Notes: generated from the letters alone by a model not told the origin. Positions 10,975 to 24,420 are shown, numbered from the stretch's first letter. The stretch is DNA of 64,000 nt from Adiantum capillus-veneris (GCA_014529385.2 CM043962.1:51183405-51247404), one strand, 5' to 3'. Numbers and translations: made by a program.

Positions 10975-11514
10975 TTGGATACGGCTTTTGCCAAGGTTCG
11001 CGAGACTTTGCAGGAGTCTCAAGAACGACAGAAAAAGGCAGTGGATCGCCATCATCGCGACTTGAAATTGAAGGAGGATGATTGGGTGCTCTTACGTTTT
11101 GAGAAGGCACGTCTACGAAAGAAAAAGGGAAAGGAGAGGCTTTTTCCAAAGCTTAGTATGCGATACTACGGACCTTTCCAGATCACTGACAAGATAAATG
11201 ATGTCTCCTTCCGATTGAAACTGCCAGATACTTGGAGGATTCACAATGCATTGCATGTGAGTCTCTTGAAACCTGTTAAGGGTGATGTGCCTGATGATGG
11301 GGAGCCTGATGAGCAACCCGAAGTGGAAGAAAACAAGGAGACCCTTGTTCCTGAACAGATTTTGGCACATAACGATACGAAGAAAGGTAAAGTCCGAAGG
11401 CGGTTCTTGGTTAAGTTCAAGAACTTTCCTGCATTTGATGCGAAGTGGATGGAGGAGGAGGACCTAGCAGATACTCCTCGGATTGTGAAACTTTACCTCG
11501 ATGTTTTGGTTTAG
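10975..11514 (+). CDS. Integrase C-terminus and chromodomain of A
   Basis: An open 179-codon frame continues the integrase. It has the GPY/F-like YYGPFQITDKIN (11164-11200), the RIHNALHVSLLKP linker (11240-11276) and a chromodomain at 11340-11490 (VPEQILAHND, RRRFLVKFKNFP, WMEEEDL). Chromodomains at the integrase end mark the chromovirus branch of Ty3/gypsy and are thought to guide integration to marked chromatin. It is the only long undamaged part of the A polyprotein; its start codon at 10975 is not a real initiation site. Confidence 0.88.
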   Translation: MDTAFAKVRETLQESQERQKKAVDRHHRDLKLKEDDWVLLRFEKARLRKKKGKERLFPKLSMRYYGPFQITDKINDVSFRLKLPDTWRIHNALHVSLLKPVKGDVPDDGEPDEQPEVEENKETLVPEQILAHNDTKKGKVRRRFLVKFKNFPAFDAKWMEEEDLADTPRIVKLYLDVLV

Positions 11515-12108
11515 CATAGTCTACTCCAAACGGAACCCAGAATTCAGCTTGGCCGGAGATTTGGTGCAGTGGGATGCACAAGAGGGGAGTCACTCCGCTC
11601 CCTTGTCAATAGATGCCTCGATTTTGATACTAAAGTTATTGATGTCTCTTTGAGCTTCAGGGATAATGATAGCTGACAATATTCTACTGGACGACTTTAT
11701 GAAATGGAATTCCTGATAATGATACTGATTTGTTTCTTCACTTCTTTTGAGTGCAGGAACTGATAGACGAAATGACTGCAGCATTTTGGTCTACTTGATC
11801 TCGAATAGACACGGTTGCAATAGGGGTTAGTCAATCAGACATCGATGAGGTCCCGATTGGACCTAGATGTGATTGCTAGCTACATTGCCAAATAAATCAT
11901 GCTCTAAGATCCGAATGAATGTTGAATGTCATGTGATGTCCTGTGATGTCTGGTGATGTCCTATGATGTCGTGTGATGTGACTGTCGATTTTGTACATGT
12001 GCTAGATGTGTGTTCCTAGTACGTAGGTACTAACAGTCAGTGTCTGCTAAGACGGTTTATGGCTTTTGTCGGTTTTGTAGGCGTAATTGTGGTCGATTAC
12101 AATGATTT
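11515..12108 (+). other. 3' untranslated region of A
   Basis: No coding signal. It holds a short tandem repeat at 11931-11980 and leads into the polypurine tract. Confidence 0.6.
11931..11980 (+). repeat. 10-bp tandem repeat, five units
   Basis: Five consecutive decamers of the form CTGTGATGTC with exact 10-bp period and small changes. Confidence 0.85.
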
Positions 12109-12121
12109 CAAGAGGGGGGTA
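12109..12121 (+). promoter_or_regulatory. Polypurine tract of A
   Basis: AAGAGGGGGGTA directly before the 3' LTR, where plus-strand DNA synthesis is primed. Confidence 0.85.
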
Positions 12122-12285
12122 TGTCACAAAGTGATGACGTGGCTACGGACAACAGAAACCCTAATTTTTGCCAGAAACCCTAAAAAAACCTATAAACCCT
12201 AATTTTTTTTTGGGGATATTTTTGAGCGACGCAAATCTCAGCTTTTGGCCAAAAAAAAGCATAATTGCTTTTTATTGCTCTCATT

Positions 12286-12360
<75 letters not shown>

Positions 12361-12732
12361 TGCTTTTGCTTTCAGAAACTCTCTATGAGAGAGGGAAAAT
12401 AGCTTTTTGCTTTCAGGGCTTTTAATTTTGAAGCTTTTGGGGCTCTGCTTTTGGGCATCCCTTGTAACCTTTAAATTAGTGGTGAGGGCCTCACTTCTCA
12501 GAGCATCTGGACGCAGAGTCTGAGAGTGAAACCCTAACCGCTCTCTTGTACTTTGATGATTGATTAATACAAAAAGAAATACCGAAAGGGGCGCCAGTCT
12601 TTGGGGCCAATATCTCTAAGCACGGAACTCCGTCGGGCCAGTGCAAATTTATTGTGATCTGTGAATTGTTTGAAGTGGTTATTTGGTGCTGTCGTGATTG
12701 ATTCTTGACTTGGAGTGTCCAAGTCTGTTACA
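12122..12732 (+). repeat. 3' LTR of element A
   Basis: 611 bp, near-identical to 6172-6784, with a GA array at 12289-12358 and the conserved motif at 12573-12595. The following CTCTA repeats the bases before the 5' LTR. Confidence 0.92.
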
Positions 12733-12848
12733 CTCTACCTCAATGATCTCTATTCCAGTAGACTTTGGAAGCGCCGGTTTGCCCTCTCTGCTCTTTGATG
12801 GGACTCGTATGCTCTCAGAAAAGCACACGCATGAAGCTCTGATACCAC
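12733..12848 (-). mobile_element. Internal start of C with Met-tRNA primer site
   Basis: GCTCTGATACCA at 12836-12847 is the complement of the Met primer site, one base from the LTR start at 12849. This fixes C on the minus strand and makes the right LTR its 5' LTR. The adjoining ~100 bases show no coding signal and continue at 6166 across element A. Confidence 0.8.
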
Positions 12849-13099
12849 TGTCACGAGACAAGCACCACGTGCCAATGGAAAAGAACAAACTGAACAGAAT
12901 TTTAACACTTCAACAACACCTGAAAGTAAAGAGAAAGAGCATACGCGACACGGAGTGGCGGAATTCCACCCCAGAGAGTACTGGCCCCAACATTGGCGCC
13001 CCTTTCGGTATTTCTTTATATTACTTGAACTCAGTACAATGCCAGCACTTGCGCTCTGCACCTTCACCCCGAAGAGTGCCAGAGAATGAGCCCTTTGCA
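12849..13099 (-). repeat. 5' LTR of C, first part (split by element B)
   Basis: It matches 1188-1434 of the left LTR and stops at TTTGCA, where B begins. The conserved motif lies at 12995-13017. The rest of this LTR resumes at 28890. Confidence 0.85.
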
Positions 13100-13937
13100 T
13101 GTCACGTGACACATCTAACCCTATGTGTATGTGGACAAGCTACTTCATGACAAGGGTTCAATTCAGTTAGATTAGGAAGTGATTTGACACTTTTGTGAGT
13201 CTGTTCGCAAAGCGCAAAGCGTGCATGTCTAGACACTTAGAGTAGATGCATATCCTCTGGTTGCACACAGCACGATCATCAGATTTCATCAGAACCCATC
13301 AGGAGCATTTTTACAGTGCATAGACCTATTTTCTCTATTTTTGACATTTTTCACTTATTATTTTTAAGCGACTTTTGTTGGGAATTGAAACTGGGTAGGG
13401 CAAATTCACTAAGCAAGTACATAAGCAAACTAGCGCTAGCACTTTCTAGCAAAAGAGGCATTAGGAACTTCGCGTTCAACAGGCATCTTATCAGTAGGAT
13501 CTCCCCAAGATGCCCTAGCGTTTTCTCCATCAGCAAGAGACACTAGCGTTTTCCCCACAGAACCAGCCTTGGCATTTTTGCATGGCAGATGTGCCTCGAC
13601 GACAACAAGACGCAGGAGATCAGCCCTAGCGTTGGCAGATTCCACAGCGACAGCAGATCAGCCCTAGCGTTAGCAAATTTCCCGCTATTGAGTTTTCAGC
13701 CCTAGCGTTTTTGGTTTGCAGATCAGCCTCGGCGTTTTGCAATTCCCTCGCGACAGAATGATCAAAAGCACCAGCATTTTCAGTTTTCAGTAGTCAGACA
13801 TCGCAGTACAAGTCCCGAACCTCGCAGATCTCACCTTCCCGCAGCAGATCCTCGCCGCATGGTCAGATCCAATGCAGTTTGCAGTTTCAGCCCGGAAAAC
13901 GCAGATTTCAGCATCTGCGTTTTCACGCGTCGTCGTT
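13100..13937 (+). repeat. 5' LTR of B, first part
   Basis: It matches the 3' LTR from 27786. From about 13500 to 13800 it holds a degenerate array built on AGCCCTAGCGTT, spaced some 30-45 bp apart. Element D interrupts it after CGTCGTCGTT. Confidence 0.85.
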
Positions 13938-14892
13938 TGTTGACCGCTGGGTCAACAACACAACACAACTCAAGTTTCGTACCAAAGTCTTATCTTTTGC
14001 GAGTTATGAAATGCTGCGGATTATGGCTATAAACGTCATTTGTAATGAGTAGTTATTCTAGTTTCAGAAGCCGGGGTGCAATGGCACTTCCAGATTGTAA
14101 ATACAAAGCCATTTGACCCTTTCAACCCCATTTTTGGTTAAACCTAAGGTAGCCTTAGTATATAAGGTACCTAGGTCATTTTGTAAGAAGACTTTTATCA
14201 TAATCAAACTTAGCGCTGCCGTCTACTGTGTGTGAGAGAGAAAGAGAGGGAGTGTGAGCTTCATCCTCTTGCTACGCCCCGCTCGCTCAACACATTGGAG
14301 ATCCGACTGCACCATTGTTGTAGGCTCGAGGAGAGCTACGCGACAACGCCAAGCATTCCACGCGAGACGAAGCGCACAAGGCGACGCATCTACGAGCTAT
14401 TTGTGGCCGTAAGTGTATCAAACGATGTCTGTTTTCTGCGTGCTAGTAGTCTATAGAATCGTGGCGACATAAGCTACGCATAGGTACTCATAAATTTCAG
14501 TTTCGGGCACGTTCAAAATTCTGCTCTGTCATCCTACGCGTTTTCCGCAGACGGGTTTAGAGTGAGGGTTTTGAGTGTAGAAGCTTAGGGACAGGTGTAT
14601 CCTAGTGAGGGGATGGTGTTCCTTAAGTTTCGTATGAATCTGGCATGATTAGGCGAGTTACCTTCCGTATGTGTGTATGTGGCTAGGTGGTGTAGTTGAG
14701 AGCATTGAGGTTCTTGATTGTGGTTTAGTTGGCCTTCCAGAGTGTTGTATGTGTAGGATGGTCTCAGCTTGACAAGCTAAAGAGATTTCCTCCGTGTGCC
14801 TATCGTGTCATCTGTGTCCTCGATTGACATTATGTTGATCTAGGTAGTGTTTGCATGCACTTCATGGGTGTGTGAGTCGCTCCCGTCCAACA
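13938..14892 (+). repeat. 5' LTR of element D
   Basis: 955 bp, TG..CA, with a probable TATA box (TATATAAGG, 14159-14167). It contains CATCCTACGCG at 14530-14540, which is half of the palindrome repeated in the leader. Confidence 0.93.
14158..14166 (+). promoter_or_regulatory. Likely TATA box of the D LTR
   Basis: GTATATAAG in the middle of the LTR, conserved in the 3' LTR near 24697. The transcript would start shortly downstream. Confidence 0.6.
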
Positions 14893-14893
14893 T

Positions 14894-14911
14894 TGGCGCC
14901 GCTGCCGGGGA
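14894..14911 (+). promoter_or_regulatory. tRNA-Asp primer-binding site of D
   Basis: TGGCGCCGCTGCCGGGGA, complementary to the 3' end of plant tRNA-Asp(GUC) with one apparent mismatch. It begins one base after the LTR. This differs from the Met site used by A, B and C. Confidence 0.88.
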
Positions 14912-15434
14912 CACAAGGACCTAAGTAGATTTCCTACTAACACTCGTGTGATGGTTGCTTGATTTAGTTTCTGCTAAAGAAAGCGTGTTTCTTAAGTGGA
15001 TCCGGAAGAGGATATTCCGCGATCAAGTAGATAGCCAAGAAGCGTGTGTCTTGCCGAGGGTCCGCGACTAGATAGGTTTAGTTAGGATCTGTGGATTAGA
15101 GTAGTTGTTGGTGGTCGAGTGATTTGTGAGGTGATAAAAGCGTTTACTAGTCCGTGTGTGGCAATGAAGCGTTTTCTACTCATAGATGCAAATCCCCATA
15201 TGATTTGTAGGAGTAGCTTTAGGTAAGTGATCCGATTCTGATCTAGAGCTATTCAGCACTGAATTATTTGCTAAAGTACTTGATTGCATTTGAAATCACA
15301 GAAAAGTGTGCTTTTGAGGGTAAAAATGCATTAAACAAGCTTTTGTGGATATTTTTGTATGACTGACTGATGTTGTGCATATAAAAGAGCATTTGCAAGG
15401 GTTCTGTGAAGAAAACCTGCAATTCTGTAAGCAT

Positions 15435-15458
15435 AGATATCCTACGCGTAGGATGTCT
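15435..15458. repeat. 24-bp palindrome, copy 1
   Basis: AGATATCCTACG followed by the inverse CGTAGGATGTCT; one base departs from perfect symmetry. Confidence 0.9.
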
Positions 15459-15718
15459 CAAGGGGGTTCTGGAGACCAAATTTGAAAATTCTGACTGCAC
15501 CAGTGTGTTCAGAGGGTAGGTTTTACCCTAGTAACATATTGACTTGGGTGTTTTTCCCTATTTTTGTTGACCAAAAGCCAAAAGGCGGAGTCAGAGAACG
15601 TAAAATTTCAGAAAAGGCTTAAATTGAGTGATTTTTGCATGTTTTTGCAATTGTGAAGCCTACTTGCACTTGGTGAGAGCAAGTATCAGGGACACTTCAG
15701 TCTCAAAAAATCAGCAGT

Positions 15719-15742
15719 AGACATCCTACGCGTAGGATGTCT
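15719..15742. repeat. 24-bp palindrome, copy 2
   Basis: Perfect: AGACATCCTACG then its reverse complement. Confidence 0.95.
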
Positions 15743-16359
15743 ACAGGGTGATCTGGTGGAAATTTTGAAATTCTGAGTTGACCAGTGTGTTCAGAAGGTA
15801 GGTTTTACCCTATTTTCACCTGGAAAGTGGAAATTTGACCAAATTTTGACATATCAAAGTCAAAAGACAAGAATTGCCAGACATCCTACCCAAATTGTGT
15901 CCAAGGCCTAATTTTGAGACCAAACCATAGGGTGACTTCATGTGCATGTTATACATGATGTTTTGAGTGCATGTGATAAATTTCATCTCATTTGGGTGAG
16001 AAAATTGTGTTCAAAGCGGACTTTAACACTTTTTGACTGAAAAAGGCAAGAATAGCTAGTTTTGGGGTCTTTTGAAATCCAAACCAAAATCTAAGCATAC
16101 CACTGCATAATTCTGAAACCAAAATTCTACTCTGACCATACCATGCTGTTGTATAGCCTTAGGCAAGCCTCCTAGGCAAATTTAGTCCAATTTGGAGTTG
16201 ATTTGACTTGGGAATTCATCAGAACAGACATCAAGCTTTTGGAACAGTTTCTTGATCATTTGACCAACCTAGGCGTCAGAATCAAAAAGTAAAAATAGCT
16301 GTGAGTTTAGCATATCAAGGGGAAGCTACAGTGCAAGTTTGAGCTGAAACAGAGCAAAA

Positions 16360-16383
16360 AGACATCCTACGCGTAGGATGTCT
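16360..16383. repeat. 24-bp palindrome, copy 3
   Basis: Perfect copy. Confidence 0.95.
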
Positions 16384-16664
16384 CCAGGGTCATAAAGTGG
16401 TCAAAATTCTATTAAGGCCATATAGAGAGGTACTAAGTGTCTCAAGGATTCCAAAACTTTTTTCAAAAGTGAATTTGGACCTTGTTTGACCTATTTACCA
16501 AGCAAAGACAAGAATTGTCAGACATCCTACTCTTGGAGTGCACTAGAAGCTCTTGCAGCCTAAATCTTGACCTATTGGCATCCAAATTCAACTTTGAGTA
16601 TACCATTGGGTTGCTGAGCACTAGGAGAATCTTGGGATCAAGTTTGGACAAAATCTGAGCTGTT

Positions 16665-16688
16665 AGACATTCTACGCGCAGGATGTCT
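16665..16688. repeat. 24-bp palindrome, copy 4
   Basis: Two changes: one would give a G-U pair in RNA, the other an A-C mismatch near the centre. Confidence 0.9.
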
Positions 16689-16789
16689 CCAGCTTGATTT
16701 AGGACTCCAAACCAACCTATGAGCACACCACTGTGATCAGCACATCAAGGAGAAGCTGGGGTGAAAATTTCAAGTCATTCCGAGCAAAA

Positions 16790-16813
16790 AGACATCCTAC
16801 GCGTAGGATGTCT
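16790..16813. repeat. 24-bp palindrome, copy 5
   Basis: Perfect copy. Confidence 0.95.
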
Positions 16814-16895
16814 CAAGGCCATTTTTAGGTTCAAATGAAATTCTGAGCATACCATTGTGTTGCTGGACCCAAATTTTGTTAAATTCTGAGCATAA

Positions 16896-16919
16896 AGACA
16901 TCCTACACGTAGGATGTCT
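16896..16919. repeat. 24-bp palindrome, copy 6
   Basis: One change in the central CGCG (CACG). Confidence 0.92.
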
Positions 16920-17372
16920 CTAGGCCAGTTTTAGGGTCTAACTATACTTTTGACCATACAGGAATGTTCAGTGTCACAAAGATCCCAAATCTTCTTTTAA
17001 AATTGAATTTGGACTCATTTTGACGAGTCTAAACTGCATTTCACTATTTTGGCCATAACTTTCACAAACAGTATCGGATCGGAAAATTTTTTATATCAAA
17101 ACGTAGCATGAGAGCGGCTCTACAGATCTTATAGCAAAACTTGAACTAAATGTATGCCTACGGCAACCATTTAGTTCAACTTTGAAAAAAACATCGTTTA
17201 AGGCCTCAAAATTCATCCGGAAGTCAGGGGTGTCTGAAAGCGACAATTTGCGAGAATTGTGATGAAACGGTTGCGGTTTTGGACATAGTTTCGACTTTTC
17301 CCTAACCAAAGTACTTGAACACAGTGGACTAAGTCTACTGGAACCAAGCAAAAGCTCTTAAGCCCAGAAATC

Positions 17373-20300
17373 ATGTCTACCCTAGATTCAGACGCAGCTT
17401 ACATAAGCTTGGAGATCCCGACGATAGAGGAATATCCTCCCACAATGGGTCTTCCAAACTTGCAATTGATAAAGATCCATCATGTTGAGAGAGTTTGGAT
17501 GATTGGTCATGAGAGTGAAGGACTATATAGATACATTGACGACAATGAGGTCAATCTTTATAGGTGCTCAGATCCATATCTAGAAGAGATAACGGATTAC
17601 AAGCTCTTATATGTCTACACATACGGCGTCGACTGTCAATGGAGATCTATAGTTGTCGACAAGTATGGACGAGAATACAGAGTTGTAGAAAGCACAAATC
17701 CACACACTATACTAGAAAGAGGTGGATATTTGGTCAATGAAGGATCACAAATGCCTCCACCAAACACGAGAATTCCTATAGGAATTCCAAGAAGAGAGCC
17801 ACCAAGATTCCCTTCAAGAGCGATAACAAGAGAAGGATTGGGAGAGTCTCTGGTTAGACTTGTAGACAATCGACGAGTTAGACCATCCCAAGTCCAGAAA
17901 TGGGTAAACAGAAAATACTCCGGAGATAAAGATCCGAGAGATCACGTAGCGGCTTTTAGAAGAGTGATTAGAGCAGAGAAAGTTTCAGATTTTGCGACAC
18001 AGTTTGCGGGATTTGGATCGACTCTAGAAGATGATGCAGCTACATGGTTCGACTCGGTGGAAAAATGGGATTTTGAGAACCTAGATGAGCTGGTTGAGGA
18101 GTTTATTGAAGAATTCTCGCCAAAAGGCATTGCTCACAACACGGTCTCGCAAATCCATAGATTCAAACAGAAAGAGGATGAATCAGTACGCAGAGCATCA
18201 TTACGGCTCAAGAGATATGTTAAGCTCTGTCCGAGAGCGGAATTACCTACGCAAGCACGACTGATGCTGATCTTTATCCAGGGAATGAGACATGCGGGCC
18301 TTCAGAAGGATCTGCATATGATAAGGAGGATGTGATCTTTATCCAGGGAATGAGACATGCGGGCCTTCAGAAGGATCTGCATATGATAAGGAGGATGACG
18401 CTAAACGAGTTGATCAAAGAAGCTCTTTATCTAGTGGATAACTGTGAGGCATACAAAGAAAAGGACTTAAAGAGTCAAGGAGATGACACATCCTCTCAGC
18501 ACAGTGTTTCACAGATAAGTGAGTCCATTGCCAAGCCAACGACACCTATTGATCAAGAAAAGCTTATCGACGACTTGGTCAAGAGGTTGATTCCTCTTTT
18601 AAGGTCTGATTCGGGAGAGCCGAAGTGGTGTGAAATTGAGAGAAAATGGACGAACCATACGGAGGAAGAGTGCTATTATCGCATGGAAAATGCTAGGGAG
18701 AGGTATGTACAACCTGTTCCAAAAGCACCTACTCCACCTAGATACATTACGTGGAATGCGCCAGGACCAGTAGAAGTTTTAAGGCCACAACTTGTCTTAG
18801 GACAACAACCTCCGCTGTCATGTGCTAGAATGCCGGTAGACATGAGATACATGCCAATGATGGAAGCATCAAATAAACCAACGCCAGTACCAGCTACAAT
18901 GTGGTATAGCAACCAAAGTGAGTACTATCCTTCGGAGCAACAAAATGTGAGAGAAACACATGGAGTGGTGAGGCCGGTACAACCTCCACCTCCTGGGTTT
19001 GAGTCGAAAGAAGTAAGGTATGAAATGGACGAAAGGACATTGCGATTCATTGCAAATAGCGGCTTATCTAGGTCAAAGCTTGCTTATAGCCAAGAGGAAA
19101 TGCTAAAAGAATCTCCTCAACCAGAGACAGATTGTCACAAGAGTCGTGACAACCACTTGGTGAAACAATGTCCTCATACGGAGATCACTGAAGTAAATGC
19201 CTATTGTCTTGAGTGTGGCATCACTCACTTGATCCCCGATTGCCCGAAAAACCGAAACCAAATCAGGAAAAGCACGACAAATGTATTAGGGATTGTTCAG
19301 CTACCTAGTAGCTCAGAAAATGAAAATGTCGTACCAGTTCAAGTGGTTACGAGCACAAGCTCAAAAAAAAGCTGATGAAAATCCAGAGACAAAGAACACA
19401 AAAAGTGACACGAGTCCAAAGGCAAATGATGGACCAAAGACAGACGCACCTAGTCAGAAAACCAAGAGCAAACGAAATAGTTGGAAAGCTAGAAAGACTA
19501 GGATGAAAGCACGCAGGGAACGAGAGCAAAAATCCCTAGTTGAGAAGCTTACCAAAGTTGAGGAGAAGATAAAACAACATGAGGAAAAGGAGGCACCTTC
19601 TCTTACACAGATGGTTAAACCTCTAGAAGAACCATCCACGGATGAGAAACCGAGAAGTGCTAGTTCAGGAGGATCTGTGTTGGTAGAGAAGGTTAATGAG
19701 ACATTAGATGCCCTCTTGAAAGCCTATGATGTGAGGCTCAAAAACAACCAAACCCAAGAACACAGATGGATGACATATCCCTATGCGGAACTAGGAAAGC
19801 AAAGGTTTGAAATGTGCCAGAAAATGATTCAAACAGCCCAAGATTTACTAGAACCACCAGTTGCAAAACCTGAGGATGTGATCCGTGTCATGCATACACA
19901 AGTAATCCCACCAAACCAGGAACTAAAAGAGCTAGATTCTAGCCATAAGCACATACCAAACCTCAAAGACCACGCCTTAGAACCAAGGATAGTACTGAAT
20001 ACCACGGATAACTCTTCCGAGGGATTTCACCAAGCTATACCTGAGGATTGTAAAGAGATAGATGGTCTTGACGAATTGTGGAAACAAGTCAGAGAGGCCA
20101 ATGAAGCCGATGACCTAAGAAGACGAGTAGACAAGACTGGTGATGAACGAGGAGTGATTCTACCACCAATAGAGGAAATTGAGACTTGATCTCAAATAAA
20201 TCTAGACGTGCAATCGTATTGGGGCGAGAAAGGATCTGTACAATCTATGGATAGTCAACCCCATTCGCTAAGAACACTACCGTCCTACATGGGAGAGTAC

Positions 20301-20915
20301 GAGACCAAGTCAGATGTGGTTGCAGTCCCATCACAGAGACTGTCTCTCAACAAGGCCATCGATTCAAAGGGGCTAGTAGATATTCTATCTACCCCAGTCA
20401 CCTGTACAATAATGTTAGCCGAGTTGCTCAGAATAAGACCAAACATGTGGGCTAATGTGGGTAAATGTCTAGAGAAATTTGTTGTAAAAACCCCAATGAC
20501 TCAAATCGAGGAAGGCATCAAAGAGCTTGAAATGCCTCAACTAAATACTAGGCCAGTGCCATTAAACAAGGTAGGCGAGTATTACGAGGGAGAAGATGGA
20601 AACACCACCCTTCCTATGGAATTCAATGGTGTAAAAACCATGGCAATCCTTGACAGTGGAGCTGGTGTGGCTATTGCAACCAAAGAGGTTTGGAAAAAAT
20701 GGGGAAAACCTGCCTTGATATCCACACGAATGACCCTGCAGCTTGCAGACAGACACAAGGAAAAGCCCCTAGGACTGCTAGAAAAAGTACTTGTTACTTC
20801 TTGTGGCATTGAATATGAACACACTTTTGCTGTTGTTGACTTTGGCAAGAAGAACAACTATGACATCATTCTAGGAAGACCATTCATGCGACAATTGAAA
20901 ATGGTCCAAGATTGA
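17373..20915 (+). pseudogene. gag-protease gene of element D (frameshifted)
   Basis: ATG at 17373 opens a frame with a retrotransposon Gag core (about 17930-18250: DHVAAFRRVI, ATWFDSVEKWD, VEEFIEEFSP, YVKLCP). A 65-bp tandem duplication at 18268-18397 causes a stop and frameshift. The frame resumes at 18398 and contains cysteine/histidine pairs (CHKSRDNHLVKQC and CLECGITHLIPDC, 19135-19250). A second shift near 19300 leads into a Lys/Glu-rich region, then a TGA at 20187, then the protease with AILDSGAGVAIA (20643-20680; DSG catalytic triad) and DIILGRPFM (20862-20888). A TGA at 20913 stands where the frame otherwise continues. The product would be particle protein plus its maturation protease. 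Confidence 0.85.
18268..18397 (+). repeat. 65-bp perfect tandem duplication in gag
   Basis: 18268-18332 is repeated as 18333-18397. Since 65 is not a multiple of three it shifts the frame, and the TGA opening the second copy ends the first frame. Confidence 0.97.
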
Positions 20916-20942
20916 GGTTATGACCATATATACCTGAGACAT

Positions 20943-22386
20943 ATGGAAACCATAACAAAGATAAACTTGAGGGACCATAGCTATAGGGATGTGAAGAGAA
21001 TACCGGTAGAGGAGTTTGATTCCGCCACAGTTACAGGATCAGAACTTCCAGCTGGGTTAGGTAAGCCTAAAGAACTGTGGATGTGTGGAGCTTCACAATG
21101 TGGTAGCTTGAAACGTGAGGAATGTATCCTAGAGCGAGTTATAGAGGATAGGGACTATATCCTAGAACCATTTGCAGAAGAAGAGTTAGAGCCTTTTGGA
21201 TGGGAACACATCTTGGCTACTCTGGACGTGTGCCCCGTGGAGGATGCTCCCACAACAAAGTTTTGTGATGAAAATGGCTATGATGTCGTTCCTTATTTTG
21301 CAGTGAGTGTAATCCAGGAAAACGAAGAGATCCAGACATCAACAAGCTCTCAAAATAAGGAGCAAACAAAGAAATGTGGAGAATCAAAAGATGAAGAAGA
21401 CAACGAATTCTATGACTCTGTAGAACACTTCGAGCTTCAAGAAGATCAACGACCCAGGAATCAATGTCATCGCTACACGAATAAAGTGCATCAAAAGTGG
21501 ATTCCAAAGTCCTCGGTGAAGACACAACCACCACAAGCATCCTCATACAGGGCTCCTAATAAGGATGCAAAGACTCAGCTAGAAGGAATACGACTAGAGC
21601 AACGAGCTAACAATGCTCTAATCAATGGGCTAGAAAAGTCTTCCAAGAAACTACCACCCACAAGCAAACAAACAGTAACTTTCCACTACCAGCCAAAAAA
21701 TCAAGGGAAAGTACAAGAAGTCAACCTTGCTCAGGATAGTAGCGTTAGTGATGAATCTTACGACATCCCCTATCATCAACTCAGGCCATCACTATCACCA
21801 ACCCCTTCAGCAACAACCATGACAAGTCAAAAGAACAGGACAACAAGTCAAAGCCAAAAAGCTCGACAAATCTGGATACCAAAAAGCCAAAATCGATCAA
21901 AAACAGATATGGATCAAGAAGACAAAGATCTCTAATGACAAATCACAAGATCCAACACCAAAACAAAAACAAGGAAAGCGTGTACGAACGGGTAAGAATA
22001 TCACAAAGTCGCAAGCTTTCACAACTCAGGTTTGGGCTCCAAAGAAGTTGATTCAAGCACAAAAAAGTCAGGAATTCATTTGGATTCCAAAACAACCACA
22101 GTATCAACTTTCAAAGCCTAAATCCCGTCCCCAACCAAGTGTCCAAGGGCTGAAGCAAAGACCACTATCGACTCACACAACAAAAAGGTGGATCCCAAAG
22201 AAGTCTCTTCAAACACAGACGAAGCACGGGCAAGTATGGGTTCCCAAACGAGAGCCAGCAACAAAACAAGCAACAAAACAACCAATAATCGCAAAGAAAT
22301 GGGTCCCAAAGAAGAACAACCAAATTGCTGTCAGTGCATCGCCGCTTGAATTCTTACAATTCTTCCTACGATTACAGTACAGTTAG
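20943..22386 (+). pseudogene. WxPK-repeat ORF of element D
   Basis: The frame continues the gag-protease frame after a TGA (METITKINLRDHSYRDV) to 21935, and a shifted frame covers 22048-22386. The first third is acidic (EEEL, DEEDNEFYDSVEHFEL). The rest is Gln/Lys/Ser-rich and holds seven copies of a short motif W(I/V/A)PK: near 21498, 21873, 22033, 22081, 22189, 22237 and 22300. Spacing is irregular, so these are not a simple tandem repeat. No RT motif is present. Function is unknown; repeated basic-aromatic motifs in a disordered tail could bind nucleic acid or Gag. Confidence 0.6.

Positions 22387-24420
<2,034 letters not shown>

Larger units (their letters stand above)
6172..12732 (+). 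mobile_element. Element A: complete but decayed chromodomain Ty3/gypsy retrotransposon
   Basis: The two LTRs (6172-6784, 612 bp class) start TGTCACAAAG and end CTGTTACA. A Met-tRNA primer site follows the first and a polypurine tract precedes the second. The 5-bp flanks are identical (CTCTA at 6167-6171 and 12733-12737), so both ends are original. Internally the order is gag, protease, RT, RNase H, integrase, chromodomain. Integrase before the end and after RT is the Ty3/gypsy order. Stops, frameshifts and small deletions in gag, protease, RT and integrase make this copy unable to encode its own enzymes. Confidence 0.92.
14912..17372 (+). other. Long 5' leader of D built of diverged repeats
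   Basis: This 2.5-kb non-coding leader has six copies of a 24-bp palindrome, two half copies, and diverged longer repeats around them. Examples are ACCAGTGTGTTCAGA(G/A)GGTAGG after the first two palindromes, and AAGACAAGAATTG before each half copy. Full and half copies are both 160 bp apart in two places (15719/15879 and 16360/16520). Confidence 0.75.

Noticed and set aside
15435-16919. CRISPR-like repeat array
   Set aside because: Spacing is irregular (106 to 641 bp), the spacers are diverged copies of each other, and the setting is a plant retrotransposon leader.
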